A stretch of 64,000 nt of DNA from Cytophagales bacterium (GTDB taxonomy: Bacteria; Bacteroidota; Bacteroidia; Cytophagales; Cyclobacteriaceae). The notes beneath the pieces are model-generated. The model did no database searches, was not told where the DNA came from, and saw only the letters and a program-made list of their open reading frames with translations. The stretch covers positions 148,503 through 212,502 of the forward strand of contig JAKSDQ010000076.1 in the NCBI GenBank assembly GCA_022360015.1. Reading direction: 5' to 3'. Numbering within the stretch: position 1 is the stretch's first letter; every line of letters starts with the position of its first letter. The translations under genes were made by a program, and so were the position numbers. This document shows positions 50,629-59,760 of this stretch, one piece after another.

Positions 50629-53308
50629 ACCAAATTTCCGGCCGCCAGGGTTGGCAGACCGTTTCCTCACATGGTTTTGTGATGAGAGGGTTCTGGAAAC
50701 ACTTCAGGGGGACTTGCACGAACTCTATGGGCAAAGGAGGAACAAATCCGGAAAACTCATAGCCGATTTCAACTTCCTGCTTGATGTGATCGATGTTTGC
50801 AGGCCCTTTGCACTGAAACGAAAATCGAGGTCAATTTACTTAAATAACAACATCATGCTTAAAAATTATGTAAAAATTGCCTGGAGAAACCTGAAAAGTC
50901 AGCCCTTCTTCACATTGCTGAACACTGCCGGACTAGCCATCGGCATGACCGGGGGCCTGCTTATCGCTATGTTTATTTACGATGAGCTGAGTTTCGATAA
51001 AATGTTCGCGGACTCGAACCGTATTTACCGGGTGAATATTGACATGAGGACCGGTGGAGAGACCAATTATTACGCATCTGTTTCAGGCCCGCTGGCGGCC
51101 ACTATAAAACAGGATTGTCCCCATGTTGAAATGGTTACGAGATTCCGGACCATGCGCAGCGCATTACTCAGAAAAAGTGAAAATGATGATAACGTCAAAG
51201 AAACTCATGTCGCGGCGGTCGATTCCACTTTCTTCGATATGTTTGGAATCGAGCTGCTGGCTGGCGATACCAGAACCGCACTCAAAGCGCCCAATACTTT
51301 AATATTAACCAAAACAGCGGCCGAAAAGCACTTTGACATGAGCGATGCCCTGGGCCAACGCCTGTTGCTGAACAACACCGAAACCTTTAAAGTGACAGGA
51401 GTGATAGACGATTTTCCGAAAAACTCTTTTCTGAGAGATCATCATGTCTTTGTTTCATTAGAAAGCTTTGACGACGCCTACAGCAAAGCATGGAACAACT
51501 TTAGATTTCCCACGTTCGTCAAACTTAATCCCCTGGCCGATATCGATGATTTTCAGGGTTTTCTAAATACTGTCAAAGAAAGTTATGTAATTCCCTGGGC
51601 GATGACCTTTGTGCCCGGCTTAACGCTGGAAAGGTCAAGAGCTGATGATAAGAAGACCGGAAACTTCATGAAATTCGGCCATATTGCTTTACAGGATATT
51701 CATCTTCACTCAGGGGATAGACAAGGTGAATTCAGTCCCAACGGCGATGTTAAAAATATCTATATCCTGGCTTTAATAGGTTGCTTTTTAATCCTGTTAG
51801 CCTGCGTTAATTTCATGAACTTATCTACTGCCTATGCGCTCAGAAGGGCCAGGGAAGTGGGTATCCGTAAAACACTGGGAGCTAACAAATATGGGCTGAT
51901 CAGGCAATTCCTGACCGAATCAGGCCTGATTTCAGTTGTATCTCTTGCTATGGCCATCCTGATGGCTTATTCGGTCATGCCTTTTTTCAATGAGCTTTCC
52001 GGAAAAGCTATGGTCATACCACTTTCCGATCCTGCTTTCTGGCTGGTGATAGTAGCTGCTACAGTGCTTCTAAGCCTTTTTTCAGGCAGCTATCCCGCTT
52101 TTTTCATGTCAAAGTTTATACCTGTTAAAGTATTAAAAGGCAGCCAAAGCAGTGCCGGAGGCGCAAATATCAGAAGCGTCCTGGTAGTTTTTCAGTTTGC
52201 GGTTTCGGTATTTTTGATGGTAGGTACTTTGGTGATTTTTCAACAATTGCGATACATTCAGACCAAAGACCTGGGCTTTCAAAAGGATCAGGTATTGGTG
52301 GTTGATGATGTCTCTGCCGCCGGAAACCAAATGGCGTCTTTTAAACAGCAGGTGTTGCAGCTAGGAGGAGTAGAGCGGGCATCTTTGAGCAGTTATCTGC
52401 CTACACCGTCTACCAGGAGTGGTATTACTTATTTTGTCCAGGGATCATTCGATGCCGCTAATGCCGCCATATTCGGCCACTGGAAAATTGATCATGATTA
52501 CCTATCGACCCTGGATTTGGAAATAGTCGCCGGCCGTGATTTTGATGAAAGAATTTACACGGATTCCAGTGGGCTGATTTTAAATGAGTCTGCTGTTAAC
52601 ATGCTGGGATTACAACCTGAAGCTGCCATTGGCCTGAAGCTGACCAGTGATTTTCATCGCCAGGATAAAGAGAATATGAAATTTATGACTGTTATTGGGG
52701 TGGTCAAAAATTTTCATTTTGAATCCCTCAGAAACAATATTGGCACTTTGAGTTTGGCATTGGGCAGCGGGGCTAACAGGATGATTGTGAAACTCAATCC
52801 CGGTGATTTTTCAAATGTGATCCGGCAAATAGAGAAAAAATGGAAAGCAGTGGCTCCTCACCAGCCGTTTAACTACTACTTTATGGATGCGTCTTTTAAC
52901 AGCACTTACGAGGCAGAACAGAAACTGGGCCGGATATTTGTCATATTTACCATTTTATCTCTTTTCATTGCCTGTTTAGGTTTGTTTGGCCTCACGGCAT
53001 TCAATGCCGGAAAACGAATCAAGGAAATTGGCATCAGGAAAGTAATGGGAGCTACCGCGGGTCAGATAACAGTCAGGCTTTCCATAGAATTTTTGAAGCT
53101 TGTTGGCATCGCTGTTTTTATTTCGTTGCCCTTGGGCTGGTATGTTATGAACAAATGGTTGGAAGATTTTTCTTACCGTATTGAAATTAGTTGGTGGGTG
53201 TTAGCCTCTGCTGCTGTTTTGGCCATTGTTATTTCAATCATAACGGTTAGTTACCAGGGCATCAAAGCAGCCATGACCAGCCCGGTCAAAAGCCTGAGGT
53301 CTGAGTAG
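50618..53308 (+). CDS. FtsX/MacB-type permease with cytoplasmic prefix domain
   Basis: The product is 896 aa. The first 85 residues are a soluble prefix (RPPGLADRFLTWFCDERVLE, LQGDLHELYGQRR) known from Bacteroidota permeases that follow PadR genes. Then come two MacB_PCD/FtsX repeats: helix about 100-125, periplasmic domain about 130-360, helices with ALRRAREVGIRKTLGANKYG, a second periplasmic domain about 510-750, and GKRIKEIGIRKVMGATAGQI before the final helices. No ATPase gene is adjacent, so the partner must be encoded elsewhere. It probably exports or senses an envelope-active molecule; that is inference from the MacB family. Confidence 0.92.
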   Translation: MDCKPNFRPPGLADRFLTWFCDERVLETLQGDLHELYGQRRNKSGKLIADFNFLLDVIDVCRPFALKRKSRSIYLNNNIMLKNYVKIAWRNLKSQPFFTLLNTAGLAIGMTGGLLIAMFIYDELSFDKMFADSNRIYRVNIDMRTGGETNYYASVSGPLAATIKQDCPHVEMVTRFRTMRSALLRKSENDDNVKETHVAAVDSTFFDMFGIELLAGDTRTALKAPNTLILTKTAAEKHFDMSDALGQRLLLNNTETFKVTGVIDDFPKNSFLRDHHVFVSLESFDDAYSKAWNNFRFPTFVKLNPLADIDDFQGFLNTVKESYVIPWAMTFVPGLTLERSRADDKKTGNFMKFGHIALQDIHLHSGDRQGEFSPNGDVKNIYILALIGCFLILLACVNFMNLSTAYALRRAREVGIRKTLGANKYGLIRQFLTESGLISVVSLAMAILMAYSVMPFFNELSGKAMVIPLSDPAFWLVIVAATVLLSLFSGSYPAFFMSKFIPVKVLKGSQSSAGGANIRSVLVVFQFAVSVFLMVGTLVIFQQLRYIQTKDLGFQKDQVLVVDDVSAAGNQMASFKQQVLQLGGVERASLSSYLPTPSTRSGITYFVQGSFDAANAAIFGHWKIDHDYLSTLDLEIVAGRDFDERIYTDSSGLILNESAVNMLGLQPEAAIGLKLTSDFHRQDKENMKFMTVIGVVKNFHFESLRNNIGTLSLALGSGANRMIVKLNPGDFSNVIRQIEKKWKAVAPHQPFNYYFMDASFNSTYEAEQKLGRIFVIFTILSLFIACLGLFGLTAFNAGKRIKEIGIRKVMGATAGQITVRLSIEFLKLVGIAVFISLPLGWYVMNKWLEDFSYRIEISWWVLASAAVLAIVISIITVSYQGIKAAMTSPVKSLRSE

Positions 53309-53477
53309 CCGGGCAAGCAAGGTAGCTGCTTTGACCACATCTGCCCGGGTGAATATGTGGTTTATCCGGGATGAGCCTTTTTTCAAATAAACAAAACATA
53401 TATCGCAGTAAGTCGCGGTAATCGGAAAATGTGTAGTAAATTTATCCCAAACCTGTTTTGGTCTAAAAACGATAAAG

Positions 53478-54269
53478 GTGAGAGATAAACGTTACAAAGA
53501 AGCATTACTGTCTACCATCAACAAAGCCGAAGAAGGCAATAGAATAAGCCGCTGGTTTGATGTTTTTATCATGACATTGATAGTACTCAATGTAGTGGCG
53601 GTGATCATAGAAACTGTTGAGGGTATATACCTAAAATACCAGTTTTATTTTGATGTCTTTGAATATTTTTCCGTAATTATTTTTACGATTGAATACTTCA
53701 TGAGACTTTGGGCCTGCACGGCCAAAGAAAAATATGCCCATCCGGTATGGGGAAGAATCCGATACATTTTTTCCATTGAAGCCCTTATCGACTTGATGGC
53801 TATTCTGCCATTTTATCTACCTTTGTTCTTTGACATGGATATGCGGGTAATTCGCCTGCTTCGCCTGTTTAGATTATTGCGGATATTTAAGTTGGGCAGG
53901 TATTCGATTGCTTTTATCATGATTGTAAAGGTGATAGAAAGAAGAAAGGAGGAGTTGATGATTACCCTTACGCTTGTATTAGTGCTCATGATTTTGTCTT
54001 CGAGCCTGATGTATTACATAGAACATGAGGTTCAACCCGAAGCATTTACAAGCATACCTGCCACAATGTGGTGGTCGGTGGCCACACTCACTACGGTGGG
54101 ATATGGGGATGTATATCCGGTAACTCCCCTTGGGAAAGTGCTCGCTGCATTCATTGCCATATTAGGCATAGGCATTTTTGCACTTCCGGCAGGCATACTG
54201 GCAGCCGGCTTTGAAAGTGAGATTTCCAAAAGAGAGAAAAACAGGTCAAAAAATAAAAGGAAGGAATGA
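53478..54269 (+). CDS. Voltage-gated-type potassium channel (ion transporter family)
   Basis: The product is 263 aa from GTG 53478, the only start compatible with the conserved N-terminus. Six transmembrane helices are predicted; the S4-like helix carries regularly spaced arginines (RVIRLLRLFRLLRIFKLGRY), and the pore loop has the selectivity filter TTVGYGD. The last 20 residues are cytoplasmic and basic. It should conduct K+ across the inner membrane. It overlaps the next gene (spermidine-synthase-like) by 4 bp, so the two are translationally coupled, and it belongs to the plus-strand half of the PspA-polyamine locus. Confidence 0.92.
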   Translation: MRDKRYKEALLSTINKAEEGNRISRWFDVFIMTLIVLNVVAVIIETVEGIYLKYQFYFDVFEYFSVIIFTIEYFMRLWACTAKEKYAHPVWGRIRYIFSIEALIDLMAILPFYLPLFFDMDMRVIRLLRLFRLLRIFKLGRYSIAFIMIVKVIERRKEELMITLTLVLVLMILSSSLMYYIEHEVQPEAFTSIPATMWWSVATLTTVGYGDVYPVTPLGKVLAAFIAILGIGIFALPAGILAAGFESEISKREKNRSKNKRKE

Positions 54270-55717
54270 GCTTGTATCATAAAACGGCGGCTTATGGGTT
54301 TCTCTGTCTGCTGGCATTTTTAGGCGGCACCATGATCAGTCATCAAATACATTTTTTTATGGTATTTGAAGGAGCACTTTTTTTGGACTGGGTGATTCTG
54401 ATCGGCATCATGGGCATGGCTGCGGGCGTTGGGCATTTGTATCTGCACACAAAACCGTTAACCGTGACAGCCCTTCAGATGGCAGTATTATGTCTGTCAA
54501 CCATCGCTTTCGAACTATCTTTCCTAACATACGGTAAAAGTCAGGTTGCTTCCTTTGTTCCTTACCTAATTCTGTTTGCCACAGGTTTCGTACTAGGATT
54601 ATCTTTAAATACTATTGAAATAAGTTATAAATGGTATTTCATCATTAGTATCCTGTTGATAGCAGGCATATTGTACCAATACTACCAAAGCGACAGATTT
54701 TTGAACAGCTATCTTGTGATAACAGGCCTTTTACTCTTGCTTTTACGAAATTACCTGGCTATAAAACGCAAGCATAGCTTATTATTGATAATGTCTGTTC
54801 CTGTGGTTGTCGTTGCTGTTATTTACAATAATACCGCTGTGCCCGATGCACGTCAGTCCCGTTACTATGATAAGGTCGTTTACTCAAGAACCGGTTCGTT
54901 TCAACAGATTGATGTGACTGAATGGAAGGGAAATTACTGGTTTTATTATAACAATGTCAACCAGTTCAGTTCAATCGACGAATGGTTATATGCCGAGCCT
55001 ATGGTGCATCCGGTGATGGAGTTATCTGATTCTGACAGGGATGTGCTGGTCATAGGTGGTGAAAATGGTATCATAGCCCGGGAGATATTGAAGCATGACG
55101 TACACATGCTTGACATTGTTCCACTTGATTTTGAATTAATAGCGGAGGGCGCCGGTAATCGTTTTTTTACCCGTATAAATAAAAATGCGCTAATGGACAG
55201 TAGAGTGGAAATTCATCACACTAATGCCTTCAGATTTCTTCACAGCCGCAAAGACCGCTACGATGTGATTTTAATTGATGTACCGGACCCCTTGGATCTG
55301 GAGCTTAACGAATATTATACCAAAGAATTTTATCAACTTTGTTATGATGCACTTCGGACCGATGGTATCATGATAACACAGGCCGGCAGCCCATACTTTG
55401 CCACCAAAGCTTTCATGGCCATCGAAAAAACCATTATTGCTGCCAATTTTGCGACTTTGCCATTACATAATCAGATACTGACATTGGGAGAGTGGGGATG
55501 GGTTATCGGATCAAAAAAAATGAATCGGGCAATGCTCCGGAACACTGCCAAAAAGTTAAAATTCAACCACCTGGATACGCGCTGGATTAACAATGAAGCG
55601 ATGCAATTGTTGATTTCTTTTGGAAAACCTTATCAGCCTATTGATTCTGTTGCTGTTAACAGCCTTAAAAATCCGGTCATTCATTCCTATTACAAATCCG
55701 GAACATGGAAGTTTTAA
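54266..55717 (+). CDS. Spermidine synthase-like membrane protein, degenerate active site
   Basis: The product is 483 aa: seven or so N-terminal transmembrane helices (about 1-190), then a spermidine-synthase-like domain (about 205-480). Compared with the canonical paralogue encoded 1.6 kb away, the glycine motif GGGDGG is GGENG (264-268), the DLDP that binds the nucleoside is DIVP, and the DG acidic loop is NAF. The IDVPDP Asp, QAGSPYFATKAF and GEWGWVIGSKK are kept. Loss of several substrate-binding acids suggests it no longer makes spermidine, or uses another substrate. It may act as a regulatory or structural subunit. It overlaps the channel gene by 4 bp and precedes the FAD oxidoreductase by 12 bp. 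Confidence 0.88.
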   Translation: MSLYHKTAAYGFLCLLAFLGGTMISHQIHFFMVFEGALFLDWVILIGIMGMAAGVGHLYLHTKPLTVTALQMAVLCLSTIAFELSFLTYGKSQVASFVPYLILFATGFVLGLSLNTIEISYKWYFIISILLIAGILYQYYQSDRFLNSYLVITGLLLLLLRNYLAIKRKHSLLLIMSVPVVVVAVIYNNTAVPDARQSRYYDKVVYSRTGSFQQIDVTEWKGNYWFYYNNVNQFSSIDEWLYAEPMVHPVMELSDSDRDVLVIGGENGIIAREILKHDVHMLDIVPLDFELIAEGAGNRFFTRINKNALMDSRVEIHHTNAFRFLHSRKDRYDVILIDVPDPLDLELNEYYTKEFYQLCYDALRTDGIMITQAGSPYFATKAFMAIEKTIIAANFATLPLHNQILTLGEWGWVIGSKKMNRAMLRNTAKKLKFNHLDTRWINNEAMQLLISFGKPYQPIDSVAVNSLKNPVIHSYYKSGTWKF

Positions 55718-55729
55718 TCTGGTATTAAA

Positions 55730-57247
55730 ATGGAAAGAAGAGATTTTATAAAAACCTCATCATTACTGGCCTTACCTTCGATCCTGTCATCCTGTCGTCT
55801 ACCGACCCGCAAACCCGGCTACGAGGTTGAGGTGCAATCGGATGTAGCTACCGGCCACCTTTTGATGCAGAGCAAGTCCTTTGAAACAGGAAAGACTGTT
55901 TCAATCGAAACGTTGATTGTGGGAGGGGGGATAGCTGGCATGAGTGCTGCGTACCATCTTAAAAACCGGGAGTTTGTCCTGTGTGAGTTGTCTGACCAAC
56001 TGGGCGGTTCCTCCTCAGCGTTCACTTATGAAGGAAGCAGGTTTTCTCAGGGTGCCCTTTATGATTTTTCTTATCCGGAAGGTTATGGCCGGGAGGTACT
56101 GGGCATGTTGGAAGCATTGAAGATCATTGATTATCAACCATGGAAAAACAACTGGAATTTTACCGATCAGGAACACATTATCCTTAACAGAAGGAAGAAC
56201 AGGGTTTATGCCAGCGGGGCGTATAGAAACGAGGTGATTTCAGATGGTGCTTTGAAAGATAGCTTTTTTAAACACATTGCCTCATTCCAGGGTAAAATGC
56301 CTCTCCCTGCACGGTTGATTAACAGTAATTTACACACACTCAATCAGGTGTCCTTTTTGGATTATCTGACCGAAAAATTTAACCTGACAGATCGCTTTAT
56401 TGCAGAGGTAGACTATCACATGCGCGATGATTACGGAGCAGGCTGTTCGGCAGTTTCCGCCCTGGCCGGGATACATTATTATGCCTGCAGGCCTTACAAC
56501 ATGGAAGTGGTCGAGCTTTTCTCTCCAAAAGAAGGTAATTTTTATTTTATCCGTAAAATGGCCGATACGCTTCCTAAGGCGCAATTGTTGACACGACATT
56601 TGGTTAAAAAAATCACCGGGAATCAGGATGGATTTACCGTGGAAGTACTTGATATACACAACAGGCTTATCCATACATTCAAAACAAAAAAAATAATCTA
56701 TGCCGGACAAAAACATGCGTTGAAATATGTCTATCCACAAGGCTATGCACATTTTAAAAACAATATATATGCACCCTGGATGGTGTTAAACATAGTCACT
56801 AAAGGCGCTTTGCCTACGCCGGCCTATTGGCAAAATGAAATACTGGGTGCAGATGCCACTTTTTTAGGTTTTGTGGATTCAGCCGCTCAGGATAGGGAAT
56901 TAAAGGATGGTAACAGGGTTTTCACGGCATTCTACTGCCTGCCGCCAGGTGCGCGAAATGACCTCGTGATGGTAAATAGCCGTCGAGATCAAATCGCTGC
57001 TACCACGATTGATTACATCAGCGATTATTTTGGCATGGATATCGGGGACGCAGTACAAAAGGTATTCATTAAAGTTAGGGGGCATGCTATGCCTATCCCC
57101 GGGCCCGGCTATTTGTTTAATGACAGAAACTTTTACAGCAAAAATAAAAACCTGGTTTATGCCGGCGTAGATAACGGCCGTTTACCATTACTGTTCGAAG
57201 CGCTCGATAGTGGTATACAGGCTTCCAAACTTGTTCTATCTAGCTAA
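55730..57247 (+). CDS. FAD-dependent amine oxidase-like protein, TAT/lipoprotein signal
   Basis: The product is 505 aa. It opens with a twin-arginine motif (ERRDFIK) and ends the signal with LSSC, so it is probably a folded-exported lipoprotein. The Rossmann GxGxxG is VGGGIAGMSAAYHL (about 63-76), followed by the flavin-binding FVLCELSDQLGGSS. The C-terminal part has the second FAD-binding helix LVYAGVDNGRLPLLFEALDSG. The pattern is that of the amine oxidase/NAD(P)-FAD family. A polyamine or a modified lipid could be the substrate, given the spermidine-synthase-like neighbours. It ends 27 bp from the convergent spermidine synthase gene. Confidence 0.88.
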   Translation: MERRDFIKTSSLLALPSILSSCRLPTRKPGYEVEVQSDVATGHLLMQSKSFETGKTVSIETLIVGGGIAGMSAAYHLKNREFVLCELSDQLGGSSSAFTYEGSRFSQGALYDFSYPEGYGREVLGMLEALKIIDYQPWKNNWNFTDQEHIILNRRKNRVYASGAYRNEVISDGALKDSFFKHIASFQGKMPLPARLINSNLHTLNQVSFLDYLTEKFNLTDRFIAEVDYHMRDDYGAGCSAVSALAGIHYYACRPYNMEVVELFSPKEGNFYFIRKMADTLPKAQLLTRHLVKKITGNQDGFTVEVLDIHNRLIHTFKTKKIIYAGQKHALKYVYPQGYAHFKNNIYAPWMVLNIVTKGALPTPAYWQNEILGADATFLGFVDSAAQDRELKDGNRVFTAFYCLPPGARNDLVMVNSRRDQIAATTIDYISDYFGMDIGDAVQKVFIKVRGHAMPIPGPGYLFNDRNFYSKNKNLVYAGVDNGRLPLLFEALDSGIQASKLVLSS

Positions 57248-57273
57248 AGTAAATTACATCAATATCGATTGTC

Positions 57274-58812
57274 TCAGTATAAATCCCACCTTCCATCCAG
57301 ATAATATTGGTACAATACCGGATGATGTATTCTATTCACCTCGACCTGCATGGAGTCCTGCATAAAAGCCTTCTTGCCAAAAGAAGATATCAGTGTCATG
57401 GCTTCTTTGTTGATCCAGGTTGTGGGTATGCCCTTTAAGTCCAAATTTTGCAAAGCTTTTTTCAGTTGCTCCTTGTCAACATTTTTTGCGCCCATTACCC
57501 AGCCCCATTCACCAAGCGTGACCACTTGGTTATGCAAAGGTAATGTGGTAAATCCGGCCTCCTGCATCGTCAGGTCGATGCAATTAAATGCCCTTGCTGC
57601 ATAATAGGGACTTCCTGCCTGCGTGATCATCAGGCCATGTGTCCTTAACCTTTTGCTGCAGAGACTATAAAACTCAAACGAATACAGTCTACCCAGTTCT
57701 ATGGACTTGGGGTCGGGTAAGTCGATAATGATTACATCAAAATACCGTTTATTGTTTTCAAGATAATTAAAACCGTCGGTGTTGATGATAGCCACTTTAT
57801 CGTGGTTCATCGAATTTTGATTCATTTCCACCAATAAGCTGTGCTCCTGTCCCAGCTTTGTCATAGCCGGGTCCAGGTCTACAACGGTGATGCTTTCAAC
57901 AGTGTTATATTTCAATACTTCGCGTGCTGCACCGCCATCACCCCCACCAATGATTAGCACATCTTTTGGAAATCCGGATAAACCCATGACCGGATGCACC
58001 AGCGGTTCGTGATACATCACCTCATCGATGGAGCTCAGTTGCTGATTGCCATTGATGAACAACCAAAAATCATTGTGGGATTGTGTAATAATAATTTTCT
58101 GGTATTTGCTTTGTTTCTCAAAAATAACCTCGTCTTTATAACGTAACTCCTCTCCATATTTTATGATGTTATCGGCCATGAGACTGCCCATAGAGATGAA
58201 CAGGAATACCATAAAAGTGGTAACCATCAACCGCCTTCTTTGTGGCAGGGTGACTGATTTCCTGAGCATGGCAAACAAGCTGCAGGCCACAATAAAATTA
58301 ATGCTCCCCAGAATAAAGGGGGTGTAGGTGAGCCCCAGGAAGGGCAACCCGATAAAAGCGAAAAACACGCCTCCCAACAAGCTGCCGTAATAGTCATTTT
58401 CCATGACAGACGAAACATTTACATGAAGCGCTTCATATTCATTGTTAAGCCTGATGACCAGCGGTACCTCCATACCGATTAATAATCCAATAATGATACT
58501 CAGTAAATAGATGATAAACCCTGTACTTCCGTAAAGGGCCGAGACCGAATAGGTAATTACCGAAACAAAAGCCACCAGAATAGATAGGGTGAATTCTATC
58601 CGGATAAAATTTTGGAGCAGGTTAGTTTGTATGAATCTGCTGAATCGGCTGCCTAATCCCATGGAGAAAAGCATGATGGATACGATCATGGTCCATTGAA
58701 ATACCGAATTTCCTAAAAAATAAGTAGCCAGGGTACTCAGGATGTATTCTGCTACTATGCCGGATAATCCGGTAGCAAACAACGCTAACTTGAGGATGTT
58801 TGATCTACTCAT
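57274..58812 (-). CDS. speE: Membrane-linked polyamine aminopropyltransferase (spermidine synthase)
   Basis: The product is 512 aa. About seven transmembrane helices (1-215) precede a complete spermidine synthase domain (about 235-500): IIGGGDGGAAREVLKY, VVDLDPAM, NTDGFNYL and IDLPDPKS supply the acidic residues for decarboxylated SAM and the diamine, with QAGSPYYAARAF and GEWGWVMGAKN conserved. It transfers an aminopropyl group from decarboxylated SAM to a diamine, making spermidine or a related triamine. The membrane part is the same as in the degenerate paralogue, so the two probably arose by duplication. It is the last gene of the PspA-DUF4178-DUF350 operon. The membrane location implies a local polyamine function. 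Confidence 0.92.
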   Translation of the reverse strand: MSRSNILKLALFATGLSGIVAEYILSTLATYFLGNSVFQWTMIVSIMLFSMGLGSRFSRFIQTNLLQNFIRIEFTLSILVAFVSVITYSVSALYGSTGFIIYLLSIIIGLLIGMEVPLVIRLNNEYEALHVNVSSVMENDYYGSLLGGVFFAFIGLPFLGLTYTPFILGSINFIVACSLFAMLRKSVTLPQRRRLMVTTFMVFLFISMGSLMADNIIKYGEELRYKDEVIFEKQSKYQKIIITQSHNDFWLFINGNQQLSSIDEVMYHEPLVHPVMGLSGFPKDVLIIGGGDGGAAREVLKYNTVESITVVDLDPAMTKLGQEHSLLVEMNQNSMNHDKVAIINTDGFNYLENNKRYFDVIIIDLPDPKSIELGRLYSFEFYSLCSKRLRTHGLMITQAGSPYYAARAFNCIDLTMQEAGFTTLPLHNQVVTLGEWGWVMGAKNVDKEQLKKALQNLDLKGIPTTWINKEAMTLISSFGKKAFMQDSMQVEVNRIHHPVLYQYYLDGRWDLY

Positions 58813-58852
58813 GCACCTAAAAATACTTACCGGGGTTGCAGGCAGTCCGATC

Positions 58853-59722
58853 TCATGATGAGAGCGCCCAGGTAATCAAAACCGAACCTCCAATGTAGGC
58901 AAAGGCTTCTATCACCGCCACGCCCTGGTTGGGTTTTTCCTGGTGTACAAGTTCATGGGTCAGGTCATGTCCCGGCAGTAAGATTTTGTCGGTCAGAAAC
59001 CTGGCCAGGGGTAAAAACACCAAACCCATGATGACATCTACCGCCACATCCTCAAGCGTTACCAACCAGCTTTCAAAATCGTGCATCAAGGCAAACCGGA
59101 TGAGGTTGGCGATAGCGATGAGTGCACCGGCAAACCCGATTCCCACGGCTACGTTTTTCTTGTTGATCTGCTCGTGAATGTCGTATGGCGTAATAAAGTT
59201 GTATACCCTGGAAGTAACAAACAGTATAGCCATGCCCAACAACCAATACAAAATGGCCGTTACAACAGGACCTCCCACGCCATAACCTTCTCCGTGTATC
59301 GCCCCTAAAATGATCAGGCCGGTGCTGATGTTGACAGCACCTTCGGCAAAGCCCGTGGCAACATTGTGTTCATCGATTATTTCTTTTTTCAGGCTGAATT
59401 TGTTGAGAATGACCTTATCATTGATGATGACTGACAGGTTCAGCAGCAGTATTGATAAAATACCATAGACCCCAATATCCATCAAATCCAATAATAAGCC
59501 GTTGCTTTCGCCCATTAGTGCGCTCCCAATGGACAGGAGCAACCCGATATAATAGCCAATGTAGGCCACCGAAAAGGCGAAGTTATCATCCTTCGCCAGT
59601 TCGTGTACTACTTTGATATCACGATGAAAGAGTTGATAAGCAACTTTCCCGACGTAAAACAAAACAAAGGAAGCTGCCAGGTAAACCAATGATGTCAAAA
59701 CACCATCTAAAAGAGCTATCAT
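58853..59722 (-). CDS. DUF350 membrane protein (two domains)
   Basis: The product is 289 aa with eight predicted transmembrane helices in two similar halves, each a DUF350 domain (about 10-140 and 150-285). The repeats show the kindred segments FAEGAVNISTGLIILGAIHG and GIGFAGALIAIANLIRF. The family includes E. coli YjfL, whose function is not established. It lies 40 bp before speE and 38 bp after the lipoprotein gene. Membership of this PspA-linked operon suggests a role in membrane stress or polyamine handling; no biochemical function can be read from the sequence. Confidence 0.9.
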   Translation of the reverse strand: MIALLDGVLTSLVYLAASFVLFYVGKVAYQLFHRDIKVVHELAKDDNFAFSVAYIGYYIGLLLSIGSALMGESNGLLLDLMDIGVYGILSILLLNLSVIINDKVILNKFSLKKEIIDEHNVATGFAEGAVNISTGLIILGAIHGEGYGVGGPVVTAILYWLLGMAILFVTSRVYNFITPYDIHEQINKKNVAVGIGFAGALIAIANLIRFALMHDFESWLVTLEDVAVDVIMGLVFLPLARFLTDKILLPGHDLTHELVHQEKPNQGVAVIEAFAYIGGSVLITWALSS

Positions 59723-59760
59723 AGGAGCTAATTTATGAGATTGATATTGTTAAAAAAAGA

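Noticed and set aside
53316..53350. Stem CCGGGCA/TGCCCGG after the prefix-domain permease as terminator
   Set aside because: Competing pairing ACCACAT/ATGTGGT overlaps it and no U-run follows directly, so the call is too weak.
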